This document shows positions 1-8,979 of a stretch of DNA of 64,000 bases, in pieces (position 1 is the first letter of the stretch; every line of letters starts with the position of its first letter). A model generated the notes under the pieces. It worked only from the letters and a program-made list of their open reading frames with translations. It was not told the origin of the DNA and ran no database searches. A program made the position numbers and the translations under genes. The stretch comes from Pseudomonadota bacterium (GTDB lineage: Bacteria; Bdellovibrionota; Bacteriovoracia; Bacteriovoracales; Bacteriovoracaceae): assembly GCA_027488375.1 (NCBI GenBank), contig JAIYBW010000004.1, forward strand, positions 434,001 through 498,000, written 5' to 3'.

Positions 1-1
1 A

Positions 2-49
2 AGATCTGGCAAAAGACGTTACCGTCGCTTGAGAAACAGAAGAAGATAG
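2..49 (+). other. Possible 3' end of an upstream gene
   Basis: One frame gives a very basic tail (RSGKRRYRRLRNRRR) before a TAG stop, which could be the C-terminus of a gene starting before the window. Other frames are also open for a few codons, so this cannot be decided here. From about 50 to 276 I see no gene, only the inverted repeat at 215-249. Confidence 0.2.
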
Positions 50-214
50 AGAGCTCGTATTTCTTGGCCTCCTACCTTGAGATTTATTGTTGAGATAGTC
101 TGAGAATTTAAATTGAACTTTATTGGAGAGCCATGATTTGATTATATTTTTGATTGAACCTGATTTTTTGGATTTGAATTGCTCCCCATGTAATCAGTGT
201 TCACTAGATTCAAA

Positions 215-249
215 TCCTTGAATTAAACGAAAATGAGTCAATTCAAGGA
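215..249. repeat. 10-bp inverted repeat upstream of srkA
   Basis: TCCTTGAATT at 215-224 is repeated in inverse at 240-249, with a 15-base spacer. There is no T-run after either arm, so it is not a classical terminator. Its position 28 bases before the kinase start suits an operator or a leader hairpin. Confidence 0.45.
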
Positions 250-276
250 CTTATTATGATAACTATTTGAGGCAAA

Positions 277-1314
277 ATGAACCAAGTATTAGGCCTATGG
301 GGCCAGGAAACAAAACATTTTCACCAACTCTCTCCTGACACAGTCTTTGAGGCCGTTGAGGGTATTGGCCATCGTTTAACCGGAAGAATTCAGGCCCTTA
401 ATAGCTTGGAAAATAGAGTTTATGATATCGAGCTAGCGAAACCAAATGACTTTGGGAAAGGTTTCTCTGGAACGAATTTGGTGGTTAAATTTTATCGTCC
501 AGGACGCTGGAGTCATGATCAAATCAACGAGGAACACCAGTTTTTAAATAGTCTTCTTGAATTTGAAGTTCCGATTGTGGCCCCTCTTGAATTCGCTGGC
601 AAAACACTTCATCAACATCAAGAAACCCAACTTTATTTTGCGCTTTTTCCAAAAGTTCAAGGCAGATTAAAAGATGAGCTTATAAAAGATGAAATCGATC
701 AAGCTGGAAGGCTTATTGGACGTATCCACAATATTGGAACGATGGGTATTTTCAAGCATCGCTATTCATTAAATCCCCAAACTTTTGTCTCTGCTTCAAA
801 ATCAGAACTTAAGAAGCTTGCCCCAGTAGATCACCTCAGTTTTCATCACTACATCAATCTTTTAGAGCAACTTGAACAAGTTCTAACTCCCCTTTTTTCC
901 GGACTTGAGTTTCAACGTCTCCACGGTGATTTTCATCGCGGTAATATAGTTTGGACAAGTGCCGGGCCGATGGCCGTTGACTTTGATGACTGCCTCACTG
1001 GGCCTGTTGAACAAGACCTTTGGTTACTCTTTCCAGGACTTGACGAAGACAGCCTCAAGGAAAGGGAGCGTTTTCTAGATGCCTATAAAGAGATGACAAG
1101 AAAAAGTCATTTAAAAATGAATCTCACTGAACCACTCAGAACGATGAGGATGGTTCACTTCAATTCATGGATTGCAAAAAGATGGGAAGATCATTCTTTT
1201 CAAAGAATGTTCCCTCAATTTACTTCCGCAAGCTATTGGGATCAGCAACTGATCGACCTAAGAATCCAACTTGGCATGATACAAGACAGACTTGGCATGG
1301 GTTTTGGATATTAA
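277..1314 (+). CDS. srkA: SrkA/YihE-type stress response kinase
   Basis: The 345-residue protein matches the SrkA (YihE, RdoA) family, cytoplasmic protein kinases of the aminoglycoside-phosphotransferase fold (E. coli SrkA is 328 residues). Visible signatures are SLENRVYDIEL, the family block VVKFYRPGRWS...QINEEHQFL at about 70-88, the catalytic loop LHGDFHRGNIVW and the metal-binding DFDDC that follows it. Family knowledge links SrkA to resistance to death caused by envelope and oxidative stress; the target here is unknown. The ATG follows a GAGG about 6 bases upstream. The gene stands alone, with an inverted repeat just upstream. Confidence 0.93.
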   Translation: MNQVLGLWGQETKHFHQLSPDTVFEAVEGIGHRLTGRIQALNSLENRVYDIELAKPNDFGKGFSGTNLVVKFYRPGRWSHDQINEEHQFLNSLLEFEVPIVAPLEFAGKTLHQHQETQLYFALFPKVQGRLKDELIKDEIDQAGRLIGRIHNIGTMGIFKHRYSLNPQTFVSASKSELKKLAPVDHLSFHHYINLLEQLEQVLTPLFSGLEFQRLHGDFHRGNIVWTSAGPMAVDFDDCLTGPVEQDLWLLFPGLDEDSLKERERFLDAYKEMTRKSHLKMNLTEPLRTMRMVHFNSWIAKRWEDHSFQRMFPQFTSASYWDQQLIDLRIQLGMIQDRLGMGFGY

Positions 1315-1399
1315 TCTCTCAATATTATAAAACTGACAGGCATTTAAGTATTTAAGTTGTCTAAATATTTGTCGGCCGTCATTTTAATGGGAGATCTAT

Positions 1400-1867
1400 A
1401 TGAAATTTAATCTTTTTCTAGTGACTCTACTTTTCAGTCAACTGACATTGGCCCAGACCCTAAAAGAACAAAGAGTAAAAAAAGAGATGCTTGATCGAGT
1501 TGAAACTCTCATTGAAAAAGTAGAACAAAGCCGTGAAGAACTAGAAAATGAAAATGTTCCTAATGCCTGCAAACTCATTAAAGAAATGTTTCAGATTTAC
1601 CCTGACCATCTAAAAGGTATTGGTGGTCATCTCAATTTTGATAAAAGAAAAACAATTAAGGCGAAAGATCTGGCACTTTCGGAGCTCATTTTTATGCACA
1701 AACACTCCCTAATTTGTGATCAAGGTAAAGATCATGAATATGTTGACCCTTGCGAATTAGATAAAGATTTGAAGAAGATCAGAAGAGAACTAAAAAAACA
1801 ACGTCGGATTATTAAGAGATCAGATACAGGTTTTGAAAATACTTTCCATTACAGATATGAATTTTAG
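1400..1867 (+). CDS. Secreted protein of unknown function, 155 aa
   Basis: Not recognised. Residues 1-18 form a signal peptide ending LTLAQ, so the product should reach the periplasm or beyond. The mature part is highly charged, with a Lys/Glu-rich, probably coiled-coil stretch at about 20-50, four cysteines (in NACKL, LICDQ and DPCEL among others) and a strongly basic segment near 125-143 (KKIRRELKKQRRIIKR). A GGGAGA sequence sits about 7 bases before the ATG. It ends convergently with the PilZ gene, overlapping its stop by 4 bases. The signal peptide is clear; no function can be assigned. Confidence 0.75.
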   Translation: MKFNLFLVTLLFSQLTLAQTLKEQRVKKEMLDRVETLIEKVEQSREELENENVPNACKLIKEMFQIYPDHLKGIGGHLNFDKRKTIKAKDLALSELIFMHKHSLICDQGKDHEYVDPCELDKDLKKIRRELKKQRRIIKRSDTGFENTFHYRYEF

Positions 1868-2682
1868 TCCTGCCCCTCTGAAAACTTGACTCCAATTTTA
1901 AACTCAACTTGATGTTCATCCATAGGACGGATGGACATCACTTTTCCAATGAGGGGATCATCTAATTGAAATTCATTAAAACCCATAATTTGGATATCTG
2001 TGCCTTTTGAAAACTCAGTCTCACTTAAAGAGACAAATCCAAGACCACCTCGAGATAAATCAAAGAGTCGATAAATCATTGGCCCATTACCATTAGGACT
2101 TAAAATTTTAACAAACTTATCATCCTTTGGTCTCGCCCTGGGACTTTCCCGCTTATCAGCAAAAAGCTTATCTTCTTGATCTAATGAGAGCCCAAACTCC
2201 TGATTGAGAAACTCCTGATCATGGGCCGTACGCTGAGAAAGAGATTTGACTCTCATGTAATCAGGACCTTGATTTTCAAAAGAAGTATCCATTGTTTTTA
2301 ATCTATAAATTTCTGAAGCAGATTTTTGAGATGTTGGATCAGCCTTGAAGTTGTCCGACTCTTCGAGCAAGCTTAGCTGATCAGGCAGTGTCATGCAGAT
2401 AGTTGAATCTTTAATACTTTCAATGATGGATTTAAAAATAAAGGCACCAGCTTCAACATAGCCATAGAGCGGGAGGTCAGTTTTAAATAAAGAAAATCCA
2501 TTAAGAGAAAAGTAGACCTTTTTAGTCTCCATATTAAAAGTGTTTAAATACATCTCTGATATTTGTCGTCCACCAGTTTCTGGAGAAACCTGCCAAAGAA
2601 TGACCTTGTGCTGATTAGCAGCTAATTGTTTGAAAATCTTTATATAAAGTAAAAAACCATTTTCAACTTTAACGACTCTCAT
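1864..2682 (-). CDS. PilZ-domain protein, probable c-di-GMP receptor
   Basis: The C-terminal third (about 180-270) is a PilZ domain. It has the arginine motif RESPR (RxxxR), then DLSRGGLGF matching D/NxSxxG, and an ending with IGVKF. Both c-di-GMP contact motifs are intact, so binding is expected. The N-terminal 180 residues are not recognised and may act as a regulatory or YcgR-like N-domain. There is no signal peptide, so the protein is cytosolic. It is monocistronic and convergent with the preceding secreted protein. It may link c-di-GMP to motility, or to the neighbouring polysaccharide genes; the latter is inference from position only. Confidence 0.85.
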   Translation of the reverse strand: MRVVKVENGFLLYIKIFKQLAANQHKVILWQVSPETGGRQISEMYLNTFNMETKKVYFSLNGFSLFKTDLPLYGYVEAGAFIFKSIIESIKDSTICMTLPDQLSLLEESDNFKADPTSQKSASEIYRLKTMDTSFENQGPDYMRVKSLSQRTAHDQEFLNQEFGLSLDQEDKLFADKRESPRARPKDDKFVKILSPNGNGPMIYRLFDLSRGGLGFVSLSETEFSKGTDIQIMGFNEFQLDDPLIGKVMSIRPMDEHQVEFKIGVKFSEGQD

Positions 2683-2770
2683 GACTTCTTTTGGAAAATA
2701 CTTTGCCTAATTGGTTCAATAAATTCTAACATAGGAATACAGATTAACAACTACTGACCCAAGGATGGAA

Positions 2771-3535
2771 ATGAGCCGGTTGATCTTTATATTCCTAGCT
2801 TTTCTGTCTGGTAATGTCTTTTCATCAGATTTAAATCTAGTCCACCAATATCTACACATTAATAAGAATGGGAAATCTGGCCGACTAACCCAGCTTGGGC
2901 TTAAAACCAATGCAACAGAAAATATTAAACTCGGTATTTCTTCAAACTACTTGGAAAGATTTGACCTGTATGAGTTCAATTTAGGACCTCAATTTATTTT
3001 TAAAATAAATGAACGCACTTCGATTGAAGCAAAATATCTCAAATCAAAAGCTGAGTCAGAAATTTTGCCAAGCGATCAATATTACCTATCAATCTATCTG
3101 GCCCATATGCCAGGATACTCTTCCTCTTTTTCATATCAAAACTCAAATTTCTCCCAGACTCACCTCCAGTGGATCAGATGGGGACTTGAAATTGAAAAGT
3201 TTAAACATTTTATTGTTATCCCGTACGCTTTGTTAGGTCAGGCACATTTTCATCGTCCCTTAAATACCAAAGAAGTGAATAGTTTGGGATTTAAGGTCAT
3301 CTCTCAACATGTAGATAATTATCGTCTCATATTTTTTGCCTCAAAAGGTATTGAAGCCTCTCAAGCACTTATTGGGAGGTCATCTCAGACAATTGAAACA
3401 AAAACAATTGGTGCAGGACTAGGCCATAATTTTTCAAATGATTTAAAAGTTGACGCTCTTTTTGATTACTCAGATCTTGGAAAATTAAATAACCAATTTT
3501 TAACAACCACTTTAAACTTTAACTGGATATTCTGA
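2771..3535 (+). CDS. Outer-membrane beta-barrel, YaiO-like
   Basis: A signal peptide (MSRLIFIFLAFLSGNVFSS) is followed by alternating hydrophobic/polar strands through to a terminal NFNWIF, the aromatic C-terminal signature of outer-membrane barrels. Size and strand pattern resemble the YaiO barrel family, which often accompanies exopolysaccharide glycosyltransferases. I chose the ATG at 2771 because AAGGATGG lies directly before it; an ATG at 2765 would leave no spacing. The next gene starts inside its stop codon (TGATG), so the two are translationally coupled, and a role in exporting or binding the polymer is plausible. YaiO membership is a judgement from pattern, not a search. Confidence 0.65.
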   Translation: MSRLIFIFLAFLSGNVFSSDLNLVHQYLHINKNGKSGRLTQLGLKTNATENIKLGISSNYLERFDLYEFNLGPQFIFKINERTSIEAKYLKSKAESEILPSDQYYLSIYLAHMPGYSSSFSYQNSNFSQTHLQWIRWGLEIEKFKHFIVIPYALLGQAHFHRPLNTKEVNSLGFKVISQHVDNYRLIFFASKGIEASQALIGRSSQTIETKTIGAGLGHNFSNDLKVDALFDYSDLGKLNNQFLTTTLNFNWIF

Positions 3536-4881
3536 TGCTACAAGAAATCATTATGACATTTTTGCAATATGCCGCTTACTATTTTTTGGGCATTAATCTT
3601 GTTTATGGAGTGCTTGCTCTACTCTCATGGTTTAAGATCAAGAAGTTTAAAAAGGATCAAGAGCTGCATACAAATGATAAACTCCCTGGGGTTTCTTTTG
3701 TGATTCCAGCTTTCAATGAAGAATCAATCATTGTTGAAACTTTACAAACTTATCTCTCACTCCCACAAATGAATAAAGAGATCATTGTTATTAATGATGG
3801 TTCACACGATCAGACATTTAAAATCCTACAAGTTATGTTTCAACTCAAAAGAACTTCTGAGGGTTCTGAGATTTTTAAGTCATTGAGCTATCCTGAACTC
3901 ATAGTGATAGAATCAAAACATCAAGGGAAAGCAGAATCTCTTAACACTGGAATCAGATTATCTAAATATGAACTTATCTGTACTATGGATGCAGACACCA
4001 TTCCAACAGCTGATGGTGTAGAGGCTGCTTTAAGAAATTTTGCCTATGATCCAGAACTTCTCGCTGCCGGTGGAATCATTCAAGTCCTTAACTCACCTGT
4101 TCTTAAAAAGAATGTCCCGGCCCACAACAAATCAAAGAACTGGCTTATTAGTTTTCAAAGTATCGAATACCTTAGAACATTTTTATGTGTTCGACTCGGT
4201 TGGAGCTACATCGGATCAACCTCTTTAATTTCTGGTGCTTTTTGTATGCTAAGAAAAGAGGCATGGAAAAAAGTTGGCGGCTTTCGCTACAACTCTGTCA
4301 CAGAAGATTTGGATCTTATCATTAGACTAAGAAAGGCTTATCCAGGCTTTCATAATAAGTTCAGAATTCTTCCGGTCACAACTTGTTATACACAAGTTCC
4401 TCAGGATAAGAAGCATCTCATGGTACAAAGGATGAGATGGCAAATGGGACTTATTGAAACTCTTTCTCGTCACCTCGATTTAATTTTTAATCCAGGTCAT
4501 GGTTTTCTAGGTCTTTTTGCTATTCCCTATTCATGGTTAGTTGAAATCATTTCTCCACTTTTTGAGATTATTGCACTTGTGGCCGTCCCTTTTGCTCTCA
4601 TTCAAGGATGGATTAATTATGAGACAGTTGGCCTTTACCTTGGACTAGGACTTATTTTCAATATTTCTATTACGCTCTTTGGAAACCACTTAGATAATAA
4701 ACATGTCTCACTCTTTAAAAAATGGTCATATTCAAAAACAATACTCGTCTGCCTACTCTTTAATTTTGGATACAAGCAATTAACTTCATGGTGGAGATTA
4801 CTGGCCGTCATAAAAAGCTTTAAAAAGGGATATCACTGGGGTGATAAACCGAGACAAGAGATTATTCACTCTCCGGTTTAA
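3535..4881 (+). CDS. Family 2 processive glycosyltransferase (BcsA/PgaC-like)
   Basis: Inner-membrane glycosyltransferase of 448 residues. The GT2 fold shows VIPAFNEES at 57-64, NDGS at 87-90, the DAD nucleotide/metal motif at 152-154, TED at 256-258 as catalytic base, and QRMRW at 298-302, the Q(Q/R)xRW motif of processive synthases. A membrane segment lies at about 8-32 and three or four more between 322 and 425. This is the PgaC/IcaA/BcsA layout, so it should polymerise an exopolysaccharide from a nucleotide sugar; the sugar is unknown. No c-di-GMP-binding PilZ tail is present. Translation is coupled to the preceding barrel gene through TGATG. Confidence 0.9.
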   Translation: MLQEIIMTFLQYAAYYFLGINLVYGVLALLSWFKIKKFKKDQELHTNDKLPGVSFVIPAFNEESIIVETLQTYLSLPQMNKEIIVINDGSHDQTFKILQVMFQLKRTSEGSEIFKSLSYPELIVIESKHQGKAESLNTGIRLSKYELICTMDADTIPTADGVEAALRNFAYDPELLAAGGIIQVLNSPVLKKNVPAHNKSKNWLISFQSIEYLRTFLCVRLGWSYIGSTSLISGAFCMLRKEAWKKVGGFRYNSVTEDLDLIIRLRKAYPGFHNKFRILPVTTCYTQVPQDKKHLMVQRMRWQMGLIETLSRHLDLIFNPGHGFLGLFAIPYSWLVEIISPLFEIIALVAVPFALIQGWINYETVGLYLGLGLIFNISITLFGNHLDNKHVSLFKKWSYSKTILVCLLFNFGYKQLTSWWRLLAVIKSFKKGYHWGDKPRQEIIHSPV

Positions 4882-5593
4882 AATAAAGACTTCGTCCTGA
4901 CCATTTTTTAGAAATCTTTCTCTGCTCAGGTGTAGAGAAAGGTTTTTTACGATACCCCTGTCTACTAGGATCACTTGCGAGACTAAGTTGCTGATCAACT
5001 GTTGAAAGAAAAACATCCATCAAATTTTGTTCATGACCTTGAGTCTTCTCTAAACCTATTTCATTCAACTCTATGATCACCTGATGAAGTGATTCAACTG
5101 TTGATAAACAACCTTCGATCGGTTGGTGCTTAATTTGAAACTTCGATACACGATTTGATTTAAAACTAATTCGTGGCAAATGGTGTAAGGAGGGAGTGAG
5201 CTTCACCATCTTCTTAGCGCAGGGCCATGTTCCATCAATGACAAATATCTGCAAAGGTCTTTTATCAGAAGAGAGCTCTGATCTCATTTCACGGATGTCT
5301 AAACTATTATCCCCTGGATAAAGTAGAAAGGATTGATATTTGGGATCATTTAAAGCATGGGTAAACTGCTTATTTGTATCAAAAGCAAGATCAACAATGA
5401 TTTCTGAGTTCGTCAGAATTAAGTGAGAAAAACGACCAGTCCCCACCTTCTCTTTTTTAAACTCCATGGGGTGCATTAAAATGACAAATTTCGTGTGGGT
5501 CGTAAAGGGTCTCAAAAGCTTGCAAACGCAAGTCAAAAGACGCCGTCGACAATTAAGGCATAAATTTAATTTAAGATCATTTTCACCTTTCAT
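4862..5593 (-). CDS. DTW-domain protein (TapT-like tRNA modification)
   Basis: DTW-domain proteins of the TapT/DTWD family transfer the 3-amino-3-carboxypropyl group to uridine in tRNA. The N-terminus has a probable zinc knuckle, CLNCRRRLLTCVC, then HPMEFKKEKVGTGRF and the signature DGTWPCAKKM. I chose the ATG at 5593 because the longer frame adds 37 residues unrelated to the family and runs across the divergent gene's start. The C-terminal end beyond the domain is basic. It overlaps the glycosyltransferase stop by 20 bases and its start is only 24 bases from the divergent NTPase. A second DTW paralogue lies at 32165-32797. Confidence 0.88.
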   Translation of the reverse strand: MKGENDLKLNLCLNCRRRLLTCVCKLLRPFTTHTKFVILMHPMEFKKEKVGTGRFSHLILTNSEIIVDLAFDTNKQFTHALNDPKYQSFLLYPGDNSLDIREMRSELSSDKRPLQIFVIDGTWPCAKKMVKLTPSLHHLPRISFKSNRVSKFQIKHQPIEGCLSTVESLHQVIIELNEIGLEKTQGHEQNLMDVFLSTVDQQLSLASDPSRQGYRKKPFSTPEQRKISKKWSGRSLYFKPESE

Positions 5594-5617
5594 AAGTTTC
5601 ACTATACTTTGGTTTAT

Positions 5618-6238
5618 ATGGAAAAATCTAAAACAAATGCCACAACCATTAAAAAAATAGCCCTTACCGGTGGCCCTGGTGGAGGAAAGTCTACAGCGGC
5701 CCAACTGTTTAAGCTTGAATACAAAGATATCATCTCAGTTGTGCCAGAAGCGGCGACCCTGCTTTTTCGTGGTGGTTTCCCTCGTGTTGATTCAGATTTT
5801 GTTGTCGAAGCGATCCAACAATCAATTTATCACGTACAGATAAATCTTGAAAATGCTTATGCCAATATTTCACCCAATCACACTTTACTTTGTGATCGTG
5901 GAACGATTGATGGTGCTGGCTACTGGCCTCATGGGGCAGATGATTTTTTTAAGACGATGGGCACAAGTTTAGAGCAAGAATTAAGTCGCTATGATGCTGT
6001 CATATTTTTTGAAACGGCTGCTGCCGGAGGAATAGCCATTGATATTGGTAATCCTGTAAGAAACGAGAGTCAAAAGAAGGCTATCGAGATAGATCTCAAA
6101 TTAAAGTCACTTTGGTCACAACACCCCAACTTCATCTATGTGAAAAATGAGTCCTCATTTTTACAAAAAATTCTAAGTGGAATTAAAGTCATGGACGAAT
6201 TAGTTAAAGGTAATGGTCGAACTTTTTATTCACCGTGA
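5618..6238 (+). CDS. Small AAA-type NTPase, AAA_28 family
   Basis: A 206-residue P-loop protein. The Walker A motif is GGPGGGKST at about 19-27; VVPEAAT and the lid-side LLCDRGTIDG also match AAA_28 proteins (Ttd14/NadR-kinase-like). These are often annotated as ATP/GTP-binding proteins of unknown cellular role. No signal peptide is present. The ATG lacks a good Shine-Dalgarno; a TTG 9 bases upstream is the only nearby alternative. The gene is divergent from the DTW gene and converges with the next gene, overlapping it by 13 bases. The domain call is firm, the substrate is not. Confidence 0.8.
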   Translation: MEKSKTNATTIKKIALTGGPGGGKSTAAQLFKLEYKDIISVVPEAATLLFRGGFPRVDSDFVVEAIQQSIYHVQINLENAYANISPNHTLLCDRGTIDGAGYWPHGADDFFKTMGTSLEQELSRYDAVIFFETAAAGGIAIDIGNPVRNESQKKAIEIDLKLKSLWSQHPNFIYVKNESSFLQKILSGIKVMDELVKGNGRTFYSP

Positions 6239-6693
6239 ACAAATCTCGTCAGATTAAAATCTAAGAAATCTTCATCTTGAAGATAAATTTGAAACTTCAC
6301 TTGTCCGAAAGGGACTTCACCAATCATGTAACTCAATTGAGAGTCTTCATTATAAAACTCACAAACTTTTATGACTTTGTCTTCAATTCGAATTTGACCT
6401 AAAGCCCCTTCTCGACTGACACATGTTTTGAAAACATTTTCAACTTTTTCACGGGTGTAGAGAAAATTTCGGGGTAAATCATGGGATTGATCTTGAGAAA
6501 TTTCATTATTAACGAGAGAAAGTGTTCTCACCTTAAAAAGATCTTTCTCTTTATCATAAGCTAAGACTTTCTTCTCGATTTTGTAATGATCACCCTGAAA
6601 GTGAGCTTCAAAACGAACAAAATCCCCAACTTTAGGAAAAGACCAAACCAAAGAACTAAAAACTAATAGTAAGAAAATTATAAGTATTTTCAT
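6226..6693 (-). CDS. Secreted protein of unknown function, 155 aa
   Basis: Not recognised. It has a clean signal peptide (MKILIIFLLLVFSSLVWS). The mature part of about 137 residues is rich in beta-type alternation, with two cysteines (KTCVS and KVCEF) that could form a disulfide. It begins only 9 bases after the stop of the SUI1 gene on the same strand, so the two probably share a transcript. Its 3' end overlaps the divergent NTPase gene by 13 bases. Confidence 0.7.
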   Translation of the reverse strand: MKILIIFLLLVFSSLVWSFPKVGDFVRFEAHFQGDHYKIEKKVLAYDKEKDLFKVRTLSLVNNEISQDQSHDLPRNFLYTREKVENVFKTCVSREGALGQIRIEDKVIKVCEFYNEDSQLSYMIGEVPFGQVKFQIYLQDEDFLDFNLTRFVHGE

Positions 6694-6702
6694 AAGCTTA
6701 AT

Positions 6703-7053
6703 TTAACCACCCGCAAGTTTTGTTTTAAAACCAATCTTTTCAAGGAATGATTTTATTTTTTCTCGGTGATCACCTTGAATTTCAATTGTGTTATTTTTGT
6801 AAGAACCACCAGTTCCACAAACACCCTTTAGTTTTTTTTCTAAATCTTTAAAATAAGCCTCATTCGGTGGCAGCTCAAATATAACAGTGACACTCTTTCC
6901 ACCACGACCATTTTTTTCAAGACGAATTTTAAGCATATGTGAAGCTGGGACTAAGTCTTCTTTTTTTGCACATGCGCAAGGGAACTTGCTACATTTTTGG
7001 CAACGCTTTTTAAAATTAGGATCATCACTATAAACTAATTCATAATCGGACAT
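6703..7053 (-). CDS. SUI1/eIF1-family translation factor (YciH-like)
   Basis: A 116-residue protein with a C-terminal SUI1 fold: LEKNGRGGKSVTVI, then KLKGVCGTGGSYKNNTIEIQGDH, the classic YciH/eIF1 signature. The N-terminal 35 residues hold CQKCSKFPCAC, a four-cysteine element that may bind zinc and is seen in some bacterial YciH proteins. Bacterial SUI1 proteins are thought to act on start-codon fidelity or on stress translation; the role here is inferred. It is the first gene of a probable two-gene unit with the secreted protein downstream. Confidence 0.9.
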   Translation of the reverse strand: MSDYELVYSDDPNFKKRCQKCSKFPCACAKKEDLVPASHMLKIRLEKNGRGGKSVTVIFELPPNEAYFKDLEKKLKGVCGTGGSYKNNTIEIQGDHREKIKSFLEKIGFKTKLAGG

Positions 7054-7169
7054 AAATTTATTAAAGGACTAACTCCCATGAGAGTCAATAGCTGGAAGTT
7101 TTAGTCGAGCAGTAGTAAACTTAAAGAAATATTTTTAATACTATAGTTTTTTGGTAAAGTTGAACGCCT

Positions 7170-7727
7170 ATGCCTAAGTACATCATCTTTCACAAACCAT
7201 TTAATGTACTCTCCCAATTCACCTCTGAAGATGGAGCAAGAAGTCTATCTGAGTTTAATTTACCGCCACATATTTATGCTGCAGGAAGACTCGATAAGGA
7301 CTCAGAAGGGCTACTCCTTTTGACCGATGATGGCCCTTTAATAGAAAAATTACTTAACCCCAAGAATCAGAAAGTTAAAACTTACTGGGCCCTTGTCGAA
7401 AGATTGCCGACTGAAGAAAGTCTCCAAAAAATGAGGCAGGGACTGAAAATTGAAGACTATATGACCCTACCCTGTGAAGTTAAAATTCTTGATCCTCAAC
7501 CCCAAGTGCCACCTCGAGATCCACCGGTTAGAATTCGGAAATCAATTCAAGACTTTTGGCTTGAAATAAAAATCGTTGAAGGTAAGAATCGCCAGGTGAG
7601 AAAAATGACAGCGGCGATTGGTCATCCGACTCTAAGACTTATGAGAAAAAAAATGCTTAACCTACACCTCGATGGTCTTGAACCGGGTGAATGGAAAGAA
7701 ATTTCACGGGATGAAATTAAAATTTAA
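7170..7727 (+). CDS. rluE: RluE-like 23S rRNA pseudouridine synthase
   Basis: A short RsuA/RluE-type pseudouridine synthase lacking an S4 domain, as in RluE, which makes pseudouridine 2457 of 23S rRNA in E. coli. The catalytic aspartate is D42 in AAGRLDKDSEGLLLLT. Other family marks are the N-terminal FHKPFNVLSQF, the RDPPVRIR block and the C-terminal GKNRQVRKMTAAIGHPTLRL. At 185 residues it is close to the family minimum. It converges with the following hydrolase gene with a 4-base overlap. Specificity for position 2457 is inferred from the RDPPVRIR block. Confidence 0.88.
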   Translation: MPKYIIFHKPFNVLSQFTSEDGARSLSEFNLPPHIYAAGRLDKDSEGLLLLTDDGPLIEKLLNPKNQKVKTYWALVERLPTEESLQKMRQGLKIEDYMTLPCEVKILDPQPQVPPRDPPVRIRKSIQDFWLEIKIVEGKNRQVRKMTAAIGHPTLRLMRKKMLNLHLDGLEPGEWKEISRDEIKI

Positions 7728-8893
7728 AGTGTGATGTCAATGAAGTCATCGAATAAAAAACCAGGGTCATGAGAGTCAGTTATTTTCGGACTCAAATCTC
7801 GAGGTATTCTTCTCTCTTTCATAAAACCATTAACATACACTTCTACTGGCAAAGACAAGTCTATCATTTTAGAAGAAAGATAAACACGTAAGACCTTACT
7901 TTGATTGGGAATGCTTTTAAGATCAATAAGTACATTTTGCTGATCAATTTTGGCATGGAAATCAATTCTTTCAGATATCGTAAGATCAGTTTCTCTTGCC
8001 TCTATCCAGAAATAGCGATTTTCCGAATCATAATCATAGACAATTCCATTCTCTGTATTTGTTGATTGAACAGTATGAAGACTCCCCCAGAGTTCCTTCT
8101 GATAGAGATCCCTTGGAAAAGAGCCCATGAGTCTATTCACTTTTGACTTAAAGAGTTCATAGTCGTAGTTGTGACTTCCCTCATAAAAAACCATATCGAA
8201 CATAGAGAATTGATTATATTTTAGTTCTAATTCTTTGGTCCGTCGGAGTTGCTCCTCACATCGCGTGATGAAAATCTCAAAATGATCACGTCGTCCTTGA
8301 AGATGAATATAGGGAACATTAAAAACTTTGTTTAGATGTTCCTCAGACTGATGATTAACATCCATTCCAGCCGCCATGGGGAGAAAGAAGGCCAACTCAT
8401 CCGCCACCCAAAGATAGCTTCTTGTAATCCCCATTCCTCCCATTGAGTGGCCAGATAGTCCAATTCGATTGGCGTCTACATCGAGATCTTTTCTTATAAG
8501 TCGAGCAAGATCTCTGACAAGACCTCTCGTATGCCCCCCCCAATTAAGACCATTGGCAGAAGGCAGGACAACGACAATCTTTAATTCATCGGCGAGACGC
8601 TTTAAATCATTAATATAAAGATTAACGGCCCTAATTGAACCTTCACGGTTCATGGTTGAAGAGCCTCCTCCATGATTAAAAATCAGGGCGGGAACATTTT
8701 GTTCATCTTTTAAGCTTTCAGGAATGTAATAAAAAACATCATAGCGAAAATCACTTTGATAACGAGAAGGGGCCCAAGAAAAACTCTTAATTGAACCGAC
8801 TGTATCAAAGAAAGTAGAATCTTTAATAATACCTGCGAATGTATGGGGAAGTGTTGCGAATGAGAGAAAAAGAATGAGGCACATCTTAAGCAT
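7724..8893 (-). CDS. Exported alpha/beta hydrolase (esterase-like)
   Basis: A signal peptide (about 1-20, ending HTFA) precedes an alpha/beta-hydrolase domain. HGGG at 74-77 gives the oxyanion hole and GHSMGG at 148-153 the nucleophile S150; a later GSHNYDYELF probably supplies the histidine. The architecture recalls secreted esterase/polyhydroxybutyrate depolymerase-like enzymes, with about 120 extra C-terminal residues of beta character that may bind substrate. I chose the ATG at 8893 because AAAGGTGG is 5 bases upstream; the longer frame would start at a GTG inside that site. The substrate is unknown. It fits the set of exported hydrolases in this window. Confidence 0.82.
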   Translation of the reverse strand: MLKMCLILFLSFATLPHTFAGIIKDSTFFDTVGSIKSFSWAPSRYQSDFRYDVFYYIPESLKDEQNVPALIFNHGGGSSTMNREGSIRAVNLYINDLKRLADELKIVVVLPSANGLNWGGHTRGLVRDLARLIRKDLDVDANRIGLSGHSMGGMGITRSYLWVADELAFFLPMAAGMDVNHQSEEHLNKVFNVPYIHLQGRRDHFEIFITRCEEQLRRTKELELKYNQFSMFDMVFYEGSHNYDYELFKSKVNRLMGSFPRDLYQKELWGSLHTVQSTNTENGIVYDYDSENRYFWIEARETDLTISERIDFHAKIDQQNVLIDLKSIPNQSKVLRVYLSSKMIDLSLPVEVYVNGFMKERRIPRDLSPKITDSHDPGFLFDDFIDITL

Positions 8894-8979
8894 ACTTGCC
8901 ACCTTTAAGAGGGGGGATAATATGTCTTAAAAATTCGTTTGGAATAATAGACTGAGAATTTTGTAAATCTTATAGAGTT

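Noticed and set aside
7078..7104. AAAGGA followed by ATG and 8 codons upstream of rluE
   Set aside because: Very short, poor spacing and no promoter pair or terminator; far weaker than the peptide genes reported.
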